A DNA stretch of 43,167 nt from Desulfosporosinus metallidurans (GCF_001936615.1 NZ_MLBF01000040.1:1-43167); one strand, 5' to 3'. Shown: positions 6,706 to 14,911, counted from the first letter of the stretch. Translations and numbers: made by a program. The notes: generated by a model not told the origin, from the letters alone.

Positions 6706-7620
6706 CTATGACGCATCCGTTTTAGACTCAACTTGATCCTCAGCCTGAGATTTCTCTGGATTAAGCCATACTTCATTGGGCAAGGACCAGTCCCTTGTTT
6801 GACGTGTCCAACGTTCCGGATGACGAGCTTTTGCAGCCTCATAGAGCTGGTGCCGTTTCTTAAGTATCTCTTCACCCTGGCCACTGTGACGCTGGTGTGG
6901 CGTGAGGAATTTGATACCACTATGGTGATGGTTGTAGTTGTACCAATGGACAAATTCCTTGACCCATCTCCTGGCATCATTAATCGTTGCAAATCCTCCC
7001 ATTGGATAGCTTGGTCGGTATTTGCAGGTCTTGAAAACAGACTCCGAATAAGGATTGTCATTACTAACCCTTGAGCGGCTCCTAGAAGGCGTAATACCTA
7101 ATTGATAGAGTGTTTCCAGCATGGATGCGCCTTTCATCGGGCTTCCATTATCGGAATGCAGTACTAAAAGGCTTTCTTGTCTGGTTATATTCTGAGCCAT
7201 GACCGCCCTCCGAATGAGTTGACTAGCGTTTTCTGCTGATTCTTCGACCCAGACTTCCCATCCGACAATGTCCCTGCTAAAGATGTCCAGGATGAGATAT
7301 AAAGAGAAGTAGAGTCCTCGAACAGGGCCAGGCAAATATGTAATATCCCACGACCATACGCGATTGGGTTTGGTAGCACAATGCGTGGATTTAGGCTTGC
7401 TGGAGGGTGCCTTGCAACGACCACGATGATTCTGTTCACCCGCTTCGTGCATGACTCGATAGAAGGTTGATTCGGAGGCGATGTAGATACCTTGATCCGC
7501 AAGAATCGGGACAATCTGACTGGGTGGCAAACTTTGAAATTCAAGTTGGTTAACTACTTCCAGAATGTCTTTGCATTCTGCTTCCGTGAGTTTATTCGCT
7601 GGTTCAGGGCGCTTTGCCAA
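6706..7620 (-). CDS. IS3-family transposase OrfB (DDE integrase domain)
   Basis: A 304-residue protein with an rve-type catalytic core. The acidic residues are the aspartate in 'WSWDITYLPG', the aspartate in 'LHSDNGSP' and the glutamate in 'NDNPYSESVFKTCKY'; 'WYNYNHHHSGI' is the usual C-terminal block. It begins in a different frame inside the end of orfA (67-bp overlap, -1 relative frame). The apparent TTG start has no ribosome site, as expected when OrfB is made as an OrfAB fusion by frameshifting. Full length for the family. Confidence 0.9.
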   Translation of the reverse strand: MAKRPEPANKLTEAECKDILEVVNQLEFQSLPPSQIVPILADQGIYIASESTFYRVMHEAGEQNHRGRCKAPSSKPKSTHCATKPNRVWSWDITYLPGPVRGLYFSLYLILDIFSRDIVGWEVWVEESAENASQLIRRAVMAQNITRQESLLVLHSDNGSPMKGASMLETLYQLGITPSRSRSRVSNDNPYSESVFKTCKYRPSYPMGGFATINDARRWVKEFVHWYNYNHHHSGIKFLTPHQRHSGQGEEILKKRHQLYEAAKARHPERWTRQTRDWSLPNEVWLNPEKSQAEDQVESKTDAS

Positions 7621-7973
7621 GGGTCGCTGATGGCTAGTTCCTGGGCCACACCGCCGTTCGCCTGTATGCAGTTGTCCTGCCAGGACTTAACCTGCTCAAC
7701 ATACAAACCTTTCTTGCGACAGTATTCTGCTAGTTCGATCTCACTGAGAGTGGATGTCTCAATCACGATGAGAAACTTGTCGCGTGTGCTCCACTGCTCA
7801 CTTTGCTGCTCACCAGCAGGGGCTGCAAATCCCTTTCCCCGTATTTCCTTCCGCCACAACTTCAAAGTCCCCTCTGGGACGCCTGTCTCCTGCTGAATCA
7901 GACCAAGAGACTGGTTGTTTGGCGGTAACATCTTCGCAATAATAGAACTTTTTAACTCTTTTGGATATCTCAT
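7554..7973 (-). CDS. IS3-family OrfA (helix-turn-helix subunit)
   Basis: A 139-residue protein from the ATG at 7973, which has AGGAGG nine bases upstream; the frame is open to 8000 without such a site. The N-terminal half ('YPKELKSSIIAKMLPP', 'ETGVPEGTLKLWRKE') is a Tnp_1-type helix-turn-helix and a second one follows ('SEIELAEYCRKKGLYVEQV'). It binds the IS ends and is the N-terminal part of the OrfAB transposase. No classical A6G slippery run is visible in the overlap with orfB. Confidence 0.82.
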   Translation of the reverse strand: MRYPKELKSSIIAKMLPPNNQSLGLIQQETGVPEGTLKLWRKEIRGKGFAAPAGEQQSEQWSTRDKFLIVIETSTLSEIELAEYCRKKGLYVEQVKSWQDNCIQANGGVAQELAISDPWQSALNQRINSRKQNAKTFWK

Positions 7974-8000
7974 GCCGTTTTCCCTCCTGTGTTCCTTCAA

Positions 8001-8436
8001 GGATACTTTTCCTAAGTCTCTACGTCAACTATCGTAACACAGGGGGGCCCTTTTCAGCGTTACATACGCCTGATGTCAGAGAAAAAGACGAGCATAACGC
8101 CCATATCGCACCTTAACGTCGCTATACGTCCCACTACGCTCCATTATATTCCATACCCCACCGCCAGCTACCCACTACTATTAATTTAGTTTACCAAAGG
8201 TACTATCTTCGTTAATTGTATACAGCTTTACGAAAGATAAGAGCCCCGGCCCGTTTGGTCAGCTAATTATCACGTTATGTAGTGGCTGAGAATATTTACA
8301 GCCGGAGTTCTTGCACAACTGTTAACGCTGAATTAAAAAGCCCAAAAGCTGACGGTGTTGCCTGTCCATGATTTGATCGATATAATGACCATGACGTTAC
8401 CTTCCTTGAAGAAAGGAGAAAGACGCCTCTGCTTAT
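8001..8436. other. Non-coding stretch between two mobile-element genes
   Basis: It contains the right edge of the IS3 element (to about 8045) and then about 390 bp without a supportable frame. GATCGATATAATGACC near 8375-8390 may hold a -10 for the DUF6431 gene, and AAGGAGAAAG lies at 8413-8422. Confidence 0.4.
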
Positions 8437-8973
8437 ATGTGGTACCGCTACAACAGTATCACTAGAGACGTCTTCCCACCAACAACATGGTCATTGTATC
8501 AAATTATTCACTGGTTGAGAAGAAAGATAAGACCGGTGTTTTTTGTTAGGAGTGCGGAAATCGTACCTTGCCCTTTTTGCGGAGCACCCTTAGTCGTTGT
8601 AGGCAGTCGTCCTCGATCATGGTACCAAAGCTCTGGAGAAAGAGCAAAACTTATCATTCGCAGATTACGCTGCGAGTTGTGTGCGAGGATTCACCATGAA
8701 TTGCCGGATTTGCTCGTTCCTTACAAACGTTATGACGCGGAAAGCATCGAAGGCGTTTTAAGCGAACCAGCACGAACGGACATTGCAGCGGATGAATCAA
8801 CCCTCTTGCGCTGGAAACTCTGGTTTCTTACGTGGATCGTGTACGCTCAAGGCTGCTTACAGTCGATCGCGACCCGTTTCAACCTTCCTGTGGAGAACTC
8901 GTCCGTTCGTCCACAGTCGGTACTCCAATCCCTTGGACGATTTGTCGGCACCGCAGATTTGAAGATGAGCTAA
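8437..8973 (+). CDS. DUF6431-type transposon-associated protein, probably truncated
   Basis: A 178-residue protein with a Cys4 zinc-ribbon pattern ('CPFCGAPLVVVGSRPR' and 'RCELCARIHHELPD'), followed by 'LLVPYKRYDAESIE' and a helical region. This matches the DUF6431 proteins found beside integrase-type transposases in Bacilli and Clostridia. The C-terminus departs from the family after 'LQSLGRFVG' and stops at once, 4 bp before the end of the kinase gene, and no transposase follows. This is therefore probably the 5' part of a deleted element. The ribosome site (AAGGAGA) is rather far from the ATG. Confidence 0.6.
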   Translation: MWYRYNSITRDVFPPTTWSLYQIIHWLRRKIRPVFFVRSAEIVPCPFCGAPLVVVGSRPRSWYQSSGERAKLIIRRLRCELCARIHHELPDLLVPYKRYDAESIEGVLSEPARTDIAADESTLLRWKLWFLTWIVYAQGCLQSIATRFNLPVENSSVRPQSVLQSLGRFVGTADLKMS

Positions 8974-8976
8974 TCT

Positions 8977-10761
8977 TTAATTAGCAGTTAAGGTCGGAAA
9001 TATTGTAGTAAAAATTGTCCCATTTTTACCTGTTTCAAAATTGAAAACAGCTTCATGCCTTTGGGCAATCCCTATCGAAATGGCTAACCCCAGACCGGTT
9101 CCAGTTTCTTTTGTCGTAAAAAATGGAGTTCCGATCTTCTCCTGTATCTCTTGAGGTATCCCTGTTCCCTGGTCTTTGATCGCCAAAACAACTTTATCTC
9201 CCATAGGATAGGTGTTGATTAAAACTCTCCCTTTTTCAGGAGTAACCTCCAAGCCATTACGAACTAGGTTGAGAATAAGCTGTTTAATTTCATTTTCGTT
9301 GATCATGATATCTGGCAGAACATTTAGATCTAAAACAACTTGTTTATTACTATTAAAGGCATCCGCTTGGAGCATGGGAAATAATTTAAGGATCGTTTCA
9401 TTAATATTTTTGAGTTTAATATTATCTAAGCTCACCTTACTCAATGATAAAAAATCTGTAATTATGGCATTGGCCCGATCAATCTCGGTAATCATCAACT
9501 CTAGAACCTCTTTGTCTTCTGAATATTTGGTTTTTGTCCCAAAGATCTGTAAAAATCCCTTAACAGTTGTTAGTGGATTTCTTATTTCATGGCTAATTCC
9601 AGCTGCAAGCTGACCAATAAGATTAAGTCGTTCTAAACGGTCAAACTCTTGCTGCTGTCGCTTTAACTCAGAAATATCTCTAACAAAAACTGTCAAGCCC
9701 TCCTTATAGGGATAGGCATGGTATTCATGATTTTGATCAGGTCTTGCGAACCCTCCTGCTTCCCAATGAACTGATTGATTCTGGGACATAGCTTCCTGCA
9801 TTTTATCATAGCTTAACGTATCAATAACCTGAGGGAATACCTCCCAGATACTTTTTCCTATTAGCTCAGTGTTCTCCTCGCTAATAACTATCTTTAGTTT
9901 ATTGTTAACAAACGTGAACTTCCAGTCGCGATCCAATGCATAAAAACCATCTGAAATCCCTTCCATGATTTTATTCGTTTTAAGTGTTGACGATTCTAAT
10001 TTCTGATTTATTTTTTTTAAATCATCTGTGTAAGTAGTAATTTTATTTAAAACAGGTACTAATTCCGGTAATTTTGTTAGAATTTGATCTTGCTCACAAT
10101 CATTATTAATTATCATTATACAGAATTCATCTAAGCACGATTCAATCTGCTTAATATATTTTCTTATTAAAAATATAATTAAGGCTAATAAGGTTAAAAC
10201 TAATATAACAATTTCACTCAATTCATAGAAGGATACTAATACATAATCTGTTTTCTTGGCATAGGCCCAAACATAGCCTACTAATTTTTCTTTATCATAT
10301 ATTGGTATATTAACCCCCAACAATTTGTTATTGGTTGATAAGTTATTTTCACTTATTGATCCCATTATAGATCGTATTTCATCAAAAGAAAATTCGATAT
10401 TATTTTGATTTTTAACTATTAAGTCTAATTCAACATCGTAATAACCTACTAAATTATCATTAACATTATTAATTATTGACTGTACAATACTATCTATCTT
10501 TAATATTTTTTGATTCTTTTTTAAATTTGTATCTCTCTTTAATTCACCAATTAGGGATATTTGGGGTTGTATTTTAGATTGAACACTCAATGCACTTAAT
10601 AATAAATTATAATTAAATTGCAAGGCTTGATTTTTCAAAAAGCTTTGTCCATAACTAAATATGAATATAATAAGGAAAGTAAAGATGCTGAATATGATTT
10701 TGAATAAAGTTAATTGAATAATAGATTGTTTTTTTATAATATTTTTTATATTTAAAATCAT
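8977..10761 (-). CDS. PAS-domain sensor histidine kinase of the agr locus
   Basis: 594 residues from the ATG at 10761, chosen for TTGGAGGT 7 bases upstream. Membrane helices lie at about 19-37 and 182-199 and enclose an extracellular sensor domain. Then come a linker coiled coil, a PAS domain (about 262-367), the phospho-acceptor His391 in 'GISHEIRNPLTT', the N box 'LVRNGLEVTP' and the G boxes 'KDQGTGIP' and 'TGLGLAIS'. This architecture resembles sporulation kinases rather than the multi-span AgrC. It is the last gene after agrB and agrD and is the likely reader of the cyclic peptide or a phosphorelay kinase. No DNA-binding response regulator is adjacent. Confidence 0.88.
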   Translation of the reverse strand: MILNIKNIIKKQSIIQLTLFKIIFSIFTFLIIFIFSYGQSFLKNQALQFNYNLLLSALSVQSKIQPQISLIGELKRDTNLKKNQKILKIDSIVQSIINNVNDNLVGYYDVELDLIVKNQNNIEFSFDEIRSIMGSISENNLSTNNKLLGVNIPIYDKEKLVGYVWAYAKKTDYVLVSFYELSEIVILVLTLLALIIFLIRKYIKQIESCLDEFCIMIINNDCEQDQILTKLPELVPVLNKITTYTDDLKKINQKLESSTLKTNKIMEGISDGFYALDRDWKFTFVNNKLKIVISEENTELIGKSIWEVFPQVIDTLSYDKMQEAMSQNQSVHWEAGGFARPDQNHEYHAYPYKEGLTVFVRDISELKRQQQEFDRLERLNLIGQLAAGISHEIRNPLTTVKGFLQIFGTKTKYSEDKEVLELMITEIDRANAIITDFLSLSKVSLDNIKLKNINETILKLFPMLQADAFNSNKQVVLDLNVLPDIMINENEIKQLILNLVRNGLEVTPEKGRVLINTYPMGDKVVLAIKDQGTGIPQEIQEKIGTPFFTTKETGTGLGLAISIGIAQRHEAVFNFETGKNGTIFTTIFPTLTAN

Positions 10762-10826
10762 TAAGCTACCTCCAACTGTCCGAAATTTAAACATAAAAAG
10801 CTTATGAGAATTTATAGCAAACAATT

Positions 10827-10851
10827 AAAAGCTGGGATATCCCCAGCTTTT
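10827..10851 (-). terminator. Hairpin between agrD and the kinase gene
   Basis: AAAAGCTGGG and CCCAGCTTTT pair around a 5-base loop; the minus-strand continuation is AATTG. It resembles an intrinsic terminator and may lower kinase expression relative to agrBD. Confidence 0.65.
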
Positions 10852-10900
10852 AAACTACCAAATGTGTTTAGCTACTGATAACCTATTGATAACCTTCTGA

Positions 10901-11023
10901 TTATCTTTGCAAAGCTTTCGGGGTTTTGGGTTGATATGCCCATAAACCACATGCAAAAACGGAGGTTGCACTGGCTAGGAGCATTAACATTGAGGCAATC
11001 GTAGCAAAAAAGTACTTTTTCAT
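10901..11023 (-). CDS. agrD: AgrD-like cyclic lactone autoinducer peptide precursor
   Basis: A 40-residue precursor starting at the ATG at 11023. A basic amphipathic or hydrophobic leader ('MKKYFFATIASMLMLLAS') is followed by the core 'ACGLWAYQP' and a charged, proline-containing tail ('KTPKALQR'). This is the layout of clostridial AgrD peptides: the cysteine closes a thiolactone with the residue at the AgrB cut. A five-residue ring would be Cys-Gly-Leu-Trp-Ala; the exact cut is inference. The gene lies 10 bases downstream of agrB. GGAGGTGA precedes the start at a somewhat long distance of about 12 bases. Confidence 0.85.
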   Translation of the reverse strand: MKKYFFATIASMLMLLASATSVFACGLWAYQPKTPKALQR

Positions 11024-11033
11024 AAGTCTATAT

Positions 11034-11612
11034 TCACCTCCCTCTATTGAAAATAGGCAGTAAGGTGATACTTTGGTAAGATACACCTAAAACTGCGCTA
11101 ACATTTAATAATTTATTATCGACAAAAGAAATTACAAAGAATGAAACAATTACGAAAGCTATTGACGAGATCTTGAGTTTAAGTATTAAACTACTAGAAT
11201 GAATTGGTTTTGCTTCGCTGTCTACAGGAGCTAAGAAAGCTACTAGTAAAAAAGAAACGACCAAAATAAAGATCATAATATACTGATTAGCAAAATCAAA
11301 ATCAACAAGTTTTTTAGCTAAAACTCCAATAATGCTATAAATAATAGAACCAAAGGCCAGACATTTTAGTGGAGTATTAAAATGAGCTCCTCCCGATACC
11401 TTTCGTAAAGAAACACCGAAAACAGTTGCAAAAACAGCTGGCATTAAAGCATTAAACATATATCCTAATACTATTATTAATAATGACCCTAATAAAAATA
11501 GAATTACCGTTTCAATGGCATACGCTATAATTTCCTTTTTATCTTCGCTATAATCCAATTCATCGGTTATTACTTCAGTGAGTTTATTACTAATATTTTC
11601 AGAGAAATTCAT
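11034..11612 (-). CDS. agrB: AgrB-like peptide-processing membrane protease
   Basis: A 192-residue multi-span membrane protein. The catalytic pair is His77 in 'RKVSGGAHF' and Cys84 in 'PLKCLAFG', the same numbering as Staphylococcus aureus AgrB. It removes the AgrD C-terminal tail and forms the thiolactone. It follows the upstream membrane-protein gene by 3 bases, and agrD comes directly after. The operon is downstream of a c-di-GMP-I riboswitch. Confidence 0.92.
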   Translation of the reverse strand: MNFSENISNKLTEVITDELDYSEDKKEIIAYAIETVILFLLGSLLIIVLGYMFNALMPAVFATVFGVSLRKVSGGAHFNTPLKCLAFGSIIYSIIGVLAKKLVDFDFANQYIMIFILVVSFLLVAFLAPVDSEAKPIHSSSLILKLKISSIAFVIVSFFVISFVDNKLLNVSAVLGVSYQSITLLPIFNRGR

Positions 11613-11615
11613 TTA

Positions 11616-12098
11616 TTAATTCAACCTCTTTTTTTGGATAAGTTTATTTAATAAAAAAGCAGAGAGAAATAAAAGAAGTACTTGTGGTTCTGTTATGGCA
11701 ATCGTTATTCCTAGGTTAGTGAATAGGGTTTCAGGTGTTACTCCAAAAACAGACATTAACAATGATAGGCACGCAAACTCAAATATTGCTAAAGCTAAAA
11801 AACTCAATATACTTGCAATAAGGAATAAACTGAAGTCTCCCTTGCCTTGCCAAGTCAAAGCTATAAATAATAAAATGATTAGCAAAAATGAATGAACCCC
11901 AAAAGGGACAGAAAACAGTCTCACTACATACGCACTAACAGCTAAAATAATCCCAATTAGTAGTATTTTATTCCATCTCAAGGGTATTCTTGCAATTACA
12001 AAAGCTAAAGTTACCATTGCAGTTTGTTCAGGTATGCCTTGTAAAAGTAAAGCAATGAATGGAATGTTTATAAATCCCACACCCTCTCCACTAACCAT
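11616..12098 (-). CDS. Agr-locus multi-span membrane protein of unknown function
   Basis: Up to 160 residues with about five hydrophobic helices (e.g. 'LLIGIILAVSAYVV', 'SFLLIILLFIALTW') and a short basic tail. It has no kinase or catalytic domain. It opens the operon ahead of agrB. The helical part resembles the membrane sensor half of AgrC-type kinases, so it may be a separate peptide receptor or exporter; that is inference. The start is uncertain: ATG 12098 has AAAGG only 3 bases upstream, and a GTG seven codons in is possible. Confidence 0.65.
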   Translation of the reverse strand: MVSGEGVGFINIPFIALLLQGIPEQTAMVTLAFVIARIPLRWNKILLIGIILAVSAYVVRLFSVPFGVHSFLLIILLFIALTWQGKGDFSLFLIASILSFLALAIFEFACLSLLMSVFGVTPETLFTNLGITIAITEPQVLLLFLSAFLLNKLIQKKRLN

Positions 12099-12231
12099 AA
12101 ACCTTTAAACATAACTACTTCACAACGCCCTACCATTCTCTCTCTCAGTTCAATTATTGCACACTCCAAGAGTCGAATTTGCACGAACCTTATCATCCGA
12201 AATAACTTTTTCGAGCTTGGAGAATTAAGCC

Positions 12232-12271
12232 AAAAATGCCCACATGCCGAACGCTCAGCAGATAGGCATCT
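12232..12271 (-). terminator. Intrinsic terminator of the riboswitch expression platform
   Basis: On the minus strand an inner TGCTGA/TCGGCA stem is enclosed by ATGCC/GGCAT arms, and TTTTT follows. It lies about 10 bases after the aptamer and 130 bases before the first agr-operon gene, so the switch probably works by premature termination. Confidence 0.65.
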
Positions 12272-12280
12272 AGAATCCAT

Positions 12281-12364
12281 TTCTGCAACCCGGCTGTCGT
12301 GGCAGCATCAAGTACTGTTTTAGACCCGTGGCTTTGCGTCTCTACCTTTCGATAGATTTGCCAT
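12281..12364 (-). ncRNA. Cyclic di-GMP-I (GEMM) riboswitch aptamer
   Basis: The minus strand carries the conserved blocks of the GEMM-I aptamer in order: GGCAAA (from 12362), TCGAAAGG tetraloop region, GACGCAAAGCCACGGG, then CTAAA, and the closing GCCGGGTTGC (tetraloop-receptor strand) ending near 12285. These match the Vc2-type c-di-GMP-I class. It faces the agr operon, with a terminator between. The next upstream gene encodes an HD-GYP protein, the enzyme class that degrades the same ligand. Confidence 0.93.
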
Positions 12365-12680
12365 ATGACTTTGAATAACTGTTTTTACTTTTTCAATATT
12401 TAGTTCCACTGAGTAGCCTTTTCTCTTATCAAAGTTTGTAGTTTATGCCTATCTCTACCAATGGATTTATACTTCTACAAATACTTCACATTTCCTTCAA
12501 GATGATTAAATAATTATTCTTTTCACTCTATTTAAAAAATTACCGCCTATAAGAGAACGTTATATTTTTATAGAAGAAGAACGTAAAATATCAGGACGTA
12601 AGAATCCGGCATGAAAAGAGCGACCACTGTTTAAATTGCATAACCATGAGAATATGTTCCACAAGAAGCCAGAGTAGATC
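12365..12680. other. Intergenic region upstream of the riboswitch
   Basis: An AT-rich stretch of about 315 bp. The promoter for the riboswitch RNA must lie here on the minus strand, but I see no convincing -35/-10 pair. A short plus-strand frame around 12560-12615 ('FIEEERKISGRKNPA') has no start site and is probably chance. Confidence 0.4.
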
Positions 12681-12712
12681 AAAATAAAAACCCCACGTTT
12701 TTAAACGTAAGG
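12681..12712 (-). terminator. Rho-independent terminator after the HD-GYP gene
   Basis: Minus strand CCTTACGTTT pairs with AAACGTGGGG (two G-U pairs that exist only on this strand), followed by TTTTTATTTT. It insulates the HD-GYP gene from the downstream riboswitch and agr operon. Confidence 0.8.
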
Positions 12713-12821
12713 CTATTTTGTATTGAAGGCTATTTAATATTAATATGACTATATATCAGTTTCTTTAACATAATAAATACAGTCAGCAAGATATATTTTT
12801 CACCTTAACCTTAATCTGTAT

Positions 12822-13928
12822 TTATACAACCACCCCATTCTTACATTTTATACTTTTGATAAAGTACGTTAACTCGTATAGCAAATCGATATATGTCTCT
12901 CTATTTAAATATCTCCCATTGCTGTCGAACAGAAGTCGCACAAGTGGACGTGTGGGAAAACTAGTCGGTACGGCTACGACTATACCAATTTCACCAGTAT
13001 TGAGGGTTACTATGGTATCCTCAGGATAAAGGTTTAAGGATTTGCGAAAAGCTTCAACAACTTTTGGATTAAAATCCTTTCCCACAGTCAAAATTATTTC
13101 GAGAGCATGATAAGGTGGAAGTGCTTTACGATATGGACGGTCAGCCGTTAGGGCATCATATACATCTGCAACAGCAACAATTTGGGCATCAAGGTGAATT
13201 TTAATCCCACTAAGCCCATCGGGGTATCCTTTACCGTCCCATCGTTCGTGATGTTGTCGAACTGTTCTCAAGATACTTGGTAAAACATCTGCATTTCGCA
13301 GCATAGCTTCACCTTCAATCGGGTGTTGTTTAATTAGGTTTAATTCACTTTCAGTTAATGGCTCTGACTTATTTAATATCTCACAGGGTACTTTAAGTTT
13401 ACCCAGATCATGAAGAATCGCACCCATAGTTAAATACCGTAAACGTCGCCCTTTATAGCCCAGTTCCCGCGCTGTTAATGTCGCTAATATTGCGACATTA
13501 ACAGAGTGGATAAAGGTGCAATAATCGTGCTCTTTGAACCTTACCATATCTATTTGTAGAGAATTAAAATCCATGTAAATAGATTTGTCTTTAATCTCAT
13601 TTATAATACACTCTATACTTACCATCGTCTGTGAAATTTGTTGGGTAGTTATTAACTTGGCTTCATGATAAATACTCCATATTGAACCCACGATGTTCCA
13701 ATATAAATCTTTGGAAAAAGACTTATTATTGTTTACAGTAGGTATAACCGGATTCCTCTCAGCTTTTAAAGTATACACTTCTTTTCTAACCAGCCGTTCC
13801 CAAATCCGCTTTGTCATAAGTTGTCCCCTTGTTAAGAGCAGAAGACCGCTAGCATCAAACAAATCTACGTGGACGTGGTTCCCTAATACTAAAAAGCCTG
13901 GTGGTAGCTTTTCAAAAACCAAATTCAT
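12822..13928 (-). CDS. HD-GYP domain protein, probable c-di-GMP phosphodiesterase
   Basis: 368 residues. An N-terminal region of about 60 residues ('LGNHVHVDLFDASGLLLLTR') is the small domain often found ahead of HD-GYP. The catalytic domain shows His141, 'ILHDLGKLKVP' (His173-Asp174), 'QHPIEGEAML' (His202), 'HHERWDGKGYPDGLSG' with the GYP signature at about 234-236, and 'AVADVYDALTADRPYR'. All metal ligands appear present, so it should hydrolyse c-di-GMP to pGpG or GMP. It lies about 100 bases after a receiver-domain gene on the same strand, and its downstream neighbour is a c-di-GMP riboswitch. Confidence 0.9.
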   Translation of the reverse strand: MNLVFEKLPPGFLVLGNHVHVDLFDASGLLLLTRGQLMTKRIWERLVRKEVYTLKAERNPVIPTVNNNKSFSKDLYWNIVGSIWSIYHEAKLITTQQISQTMVSIECIINEIKDKSIYMDFNSLQIDMVRFKEHDYCTFIHSVNVAILATLTARELGYKGRRLRYLTMGAILHDLGKLKVPCEILNKSEPLTESELNLIKQHPIEGEAMLRNADVLPSILRTVRQHHERWDGKGYPDGLSGIKIHLDAQIVAVADVYDALTADRPYRKALPPYHALEIILTVGKDFNPKVVEAFRKSLNLYPEDTIVTLNTGEIGIVVAVPTSFPTRPLVRLLFDSNGRYLNRETYIDLLYELTYFIKSIKCKNGVVV

Positions 13929-14030
13929 CTAATACCTCCCTGATTCCCGTTCCTGCTTAACTTTTTAGGAAATCAAACTTATGCTTCACTTCTGCAACTT
14001 AACTTGGTATCATTTCGCTGCCATTGTGTT

Positions 14031-14402
14031 CTAACTTGCCTCCGCTAAAACTACTTCTACAGTTTTGAGCAAAATGTCCAATTCCAGCGGTTTACGTAAG
14101 ATATTGCGTACGCCAAAGCATCGTGCAGCGGTCTCGATATCAGATTCGGCACTAATCATGATAACTGGGATATGTTTAGCTTGATCGTTCTGCGCGAGTA
14201 GAGTTAACACTTGCAGCCCTGTCATCGCCGGCATGTTTTGATCGAGCAGAATAAGAGACGGGCTGTTATCTGAAGTCGCAAGGCGCAAACATTCCGGTCC
14301 ACTATCCACTGCTTTAACGATATAGCCTGATTCCTCCAAAGCCTTGTGGATAAAGAGTCTAACCCCAAATTGATCATCGACCACTAGAATGTATTTTGCC
14401 AA
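14031..14402 (-). CDS. Stand-alone response-regulator receiver domain (CheY/Spo0F-like)
   Basis: 123 residues from a TTG at 14402, eight bases after AAGGAG; a GTG at 14411 is in frame but abuts that site. The acidic pocket is in 'VVDDQ', the phospho-acceptor aspartate is in 'ILLDQNMP', the conserved serine is in 'VIMISAES', and the lysine is in 'ILRKPLE'. There is no output domain, so it must act by protein contact, for example on the HD-GYP protein encoded next or as a phosphorelay carrier like Spo0F. The 102-bp gap to the HD-GYP gene suggests an operon. Confidence 0.87.
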   Translation of the reverse strand: MAKYILVVDDQFGVRLFIHKALEESGYIVKAVDSGPECLRLATSDNSPSLILLDQNMPAMTGLQVLTLLAQNDQAKHIPVIMISAESDIETAARCFGVRNILRKPLELDILLKTVEVVLAEAS

Positions 14403-14584
14403 TTTTCTCACTCCTTCTTTTTAACATTCTATTTGTTACACAGGTAAGCAACGAGAAAGGCCACATATTATAGTAATTTCATTCATTTTATAACTATATG
14501 TCTCTTTTTTCAATATAAATATAGACAATAAGTCGGTAAGATGTTTTTGGTGGCCACCTTAAAATGGAATGGGAGGTGATAGAT

Positions 14585-14911
14585 GTGTCTAACATTCAAG
14601 AAGTTGTAGGGAAAAATATTCAACTATTCCGCCAGTCTAAGGGGCTAACTCAAGAGAGGCTCGCTGAACTAGCAAACGTCAGTAGTTCATACATAGGATA
14701 TCTTGAACGTGGACTTAGAACTCCTTCCCTAGACCTATTAGCCAGAATAGGCAACGCATTGGAAGTTGAACCAACAGTTTTACTCAAAACTACCTCAGAG
14801 GATACCGACCCAATACTAAAGAAGCTCAATGCCCTCCTTGCAGGACAAAATCCAAAACCAATTCGTTTTCTTTATGAAGTTGCTGTTGCCTATATCGCGT
14901 CAATTAAGTGA
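14585..14911 (+). CDS. XRE-family helix-turn-helix regulator
   Basis: 108 residues from GTG 14585, which follows GGGAGGTGAT at a proper distance; an in-frame ATG at 14564 lacks a site. The HTH_3 domain covers about residues 5-62 ('IQLFRQSKGLTQERLAELA', 'SYIGYLERGLRTPSLDLLA'). A short C-terminal helix may mediate dimerisation. It is transcribed away from the signalling block, and a strong terminator follows. Target unknown; it may simply repress itself. Confidence 0.87.
   Translation: MSNIQEVVGKNIQLFRQSKGLTQERLAELANVSSSYIGYLERGLRTPSLDLLARIGNALEVEPTVLLKTTSEDTDPILKKLNALLAGQNPKPIRFLYEVAVAYIASIK

Larger units (their letters stand above)
6660..8045 (-). mobile_element. IS3-family insertion sequence
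   Basis: This is the extent inferred around overlapping orfA and orfB genes. Possible ends are TGACAC at 6674 and the reverse complement of TGTGTTACG near 8044, but the inverted repeats are too imperfect to fix the borders. Both genes look intact, so the element may still be active. Confidence 0.6.

Noticed and set aside
7554..7620. Classical -1 slippery heptamer for OrfAB fusion
   Set aside because: The orfA/orfB overlap has no A6G-type or X XXY YYZ run that I can see, so the mechanism is left open.
7492..7896. Plus-strand frame of 134 codons across the IS3 genes
   Set aside because: It is the antisense of orfA/orfB, without a ribosome site or family likeness.
8045..8200. Possible CRISPR-like spacing of short CG-containing words
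   Set aside because: The words do not repeat exactly and the spacing is irregular; no array.
12068..12280. Open frame of 70 codons between the riboswitch and the agr operon
   Set aside because: It overlaps the riboswitch terminator, has no ribosome site and no protein-like pattern; it is leader RNA.
12560..12615. Short plus-strand peptide in the intergenic region
   Set aside because: No start codon with a ribosome site and fewer than 20 codons; probably chance.
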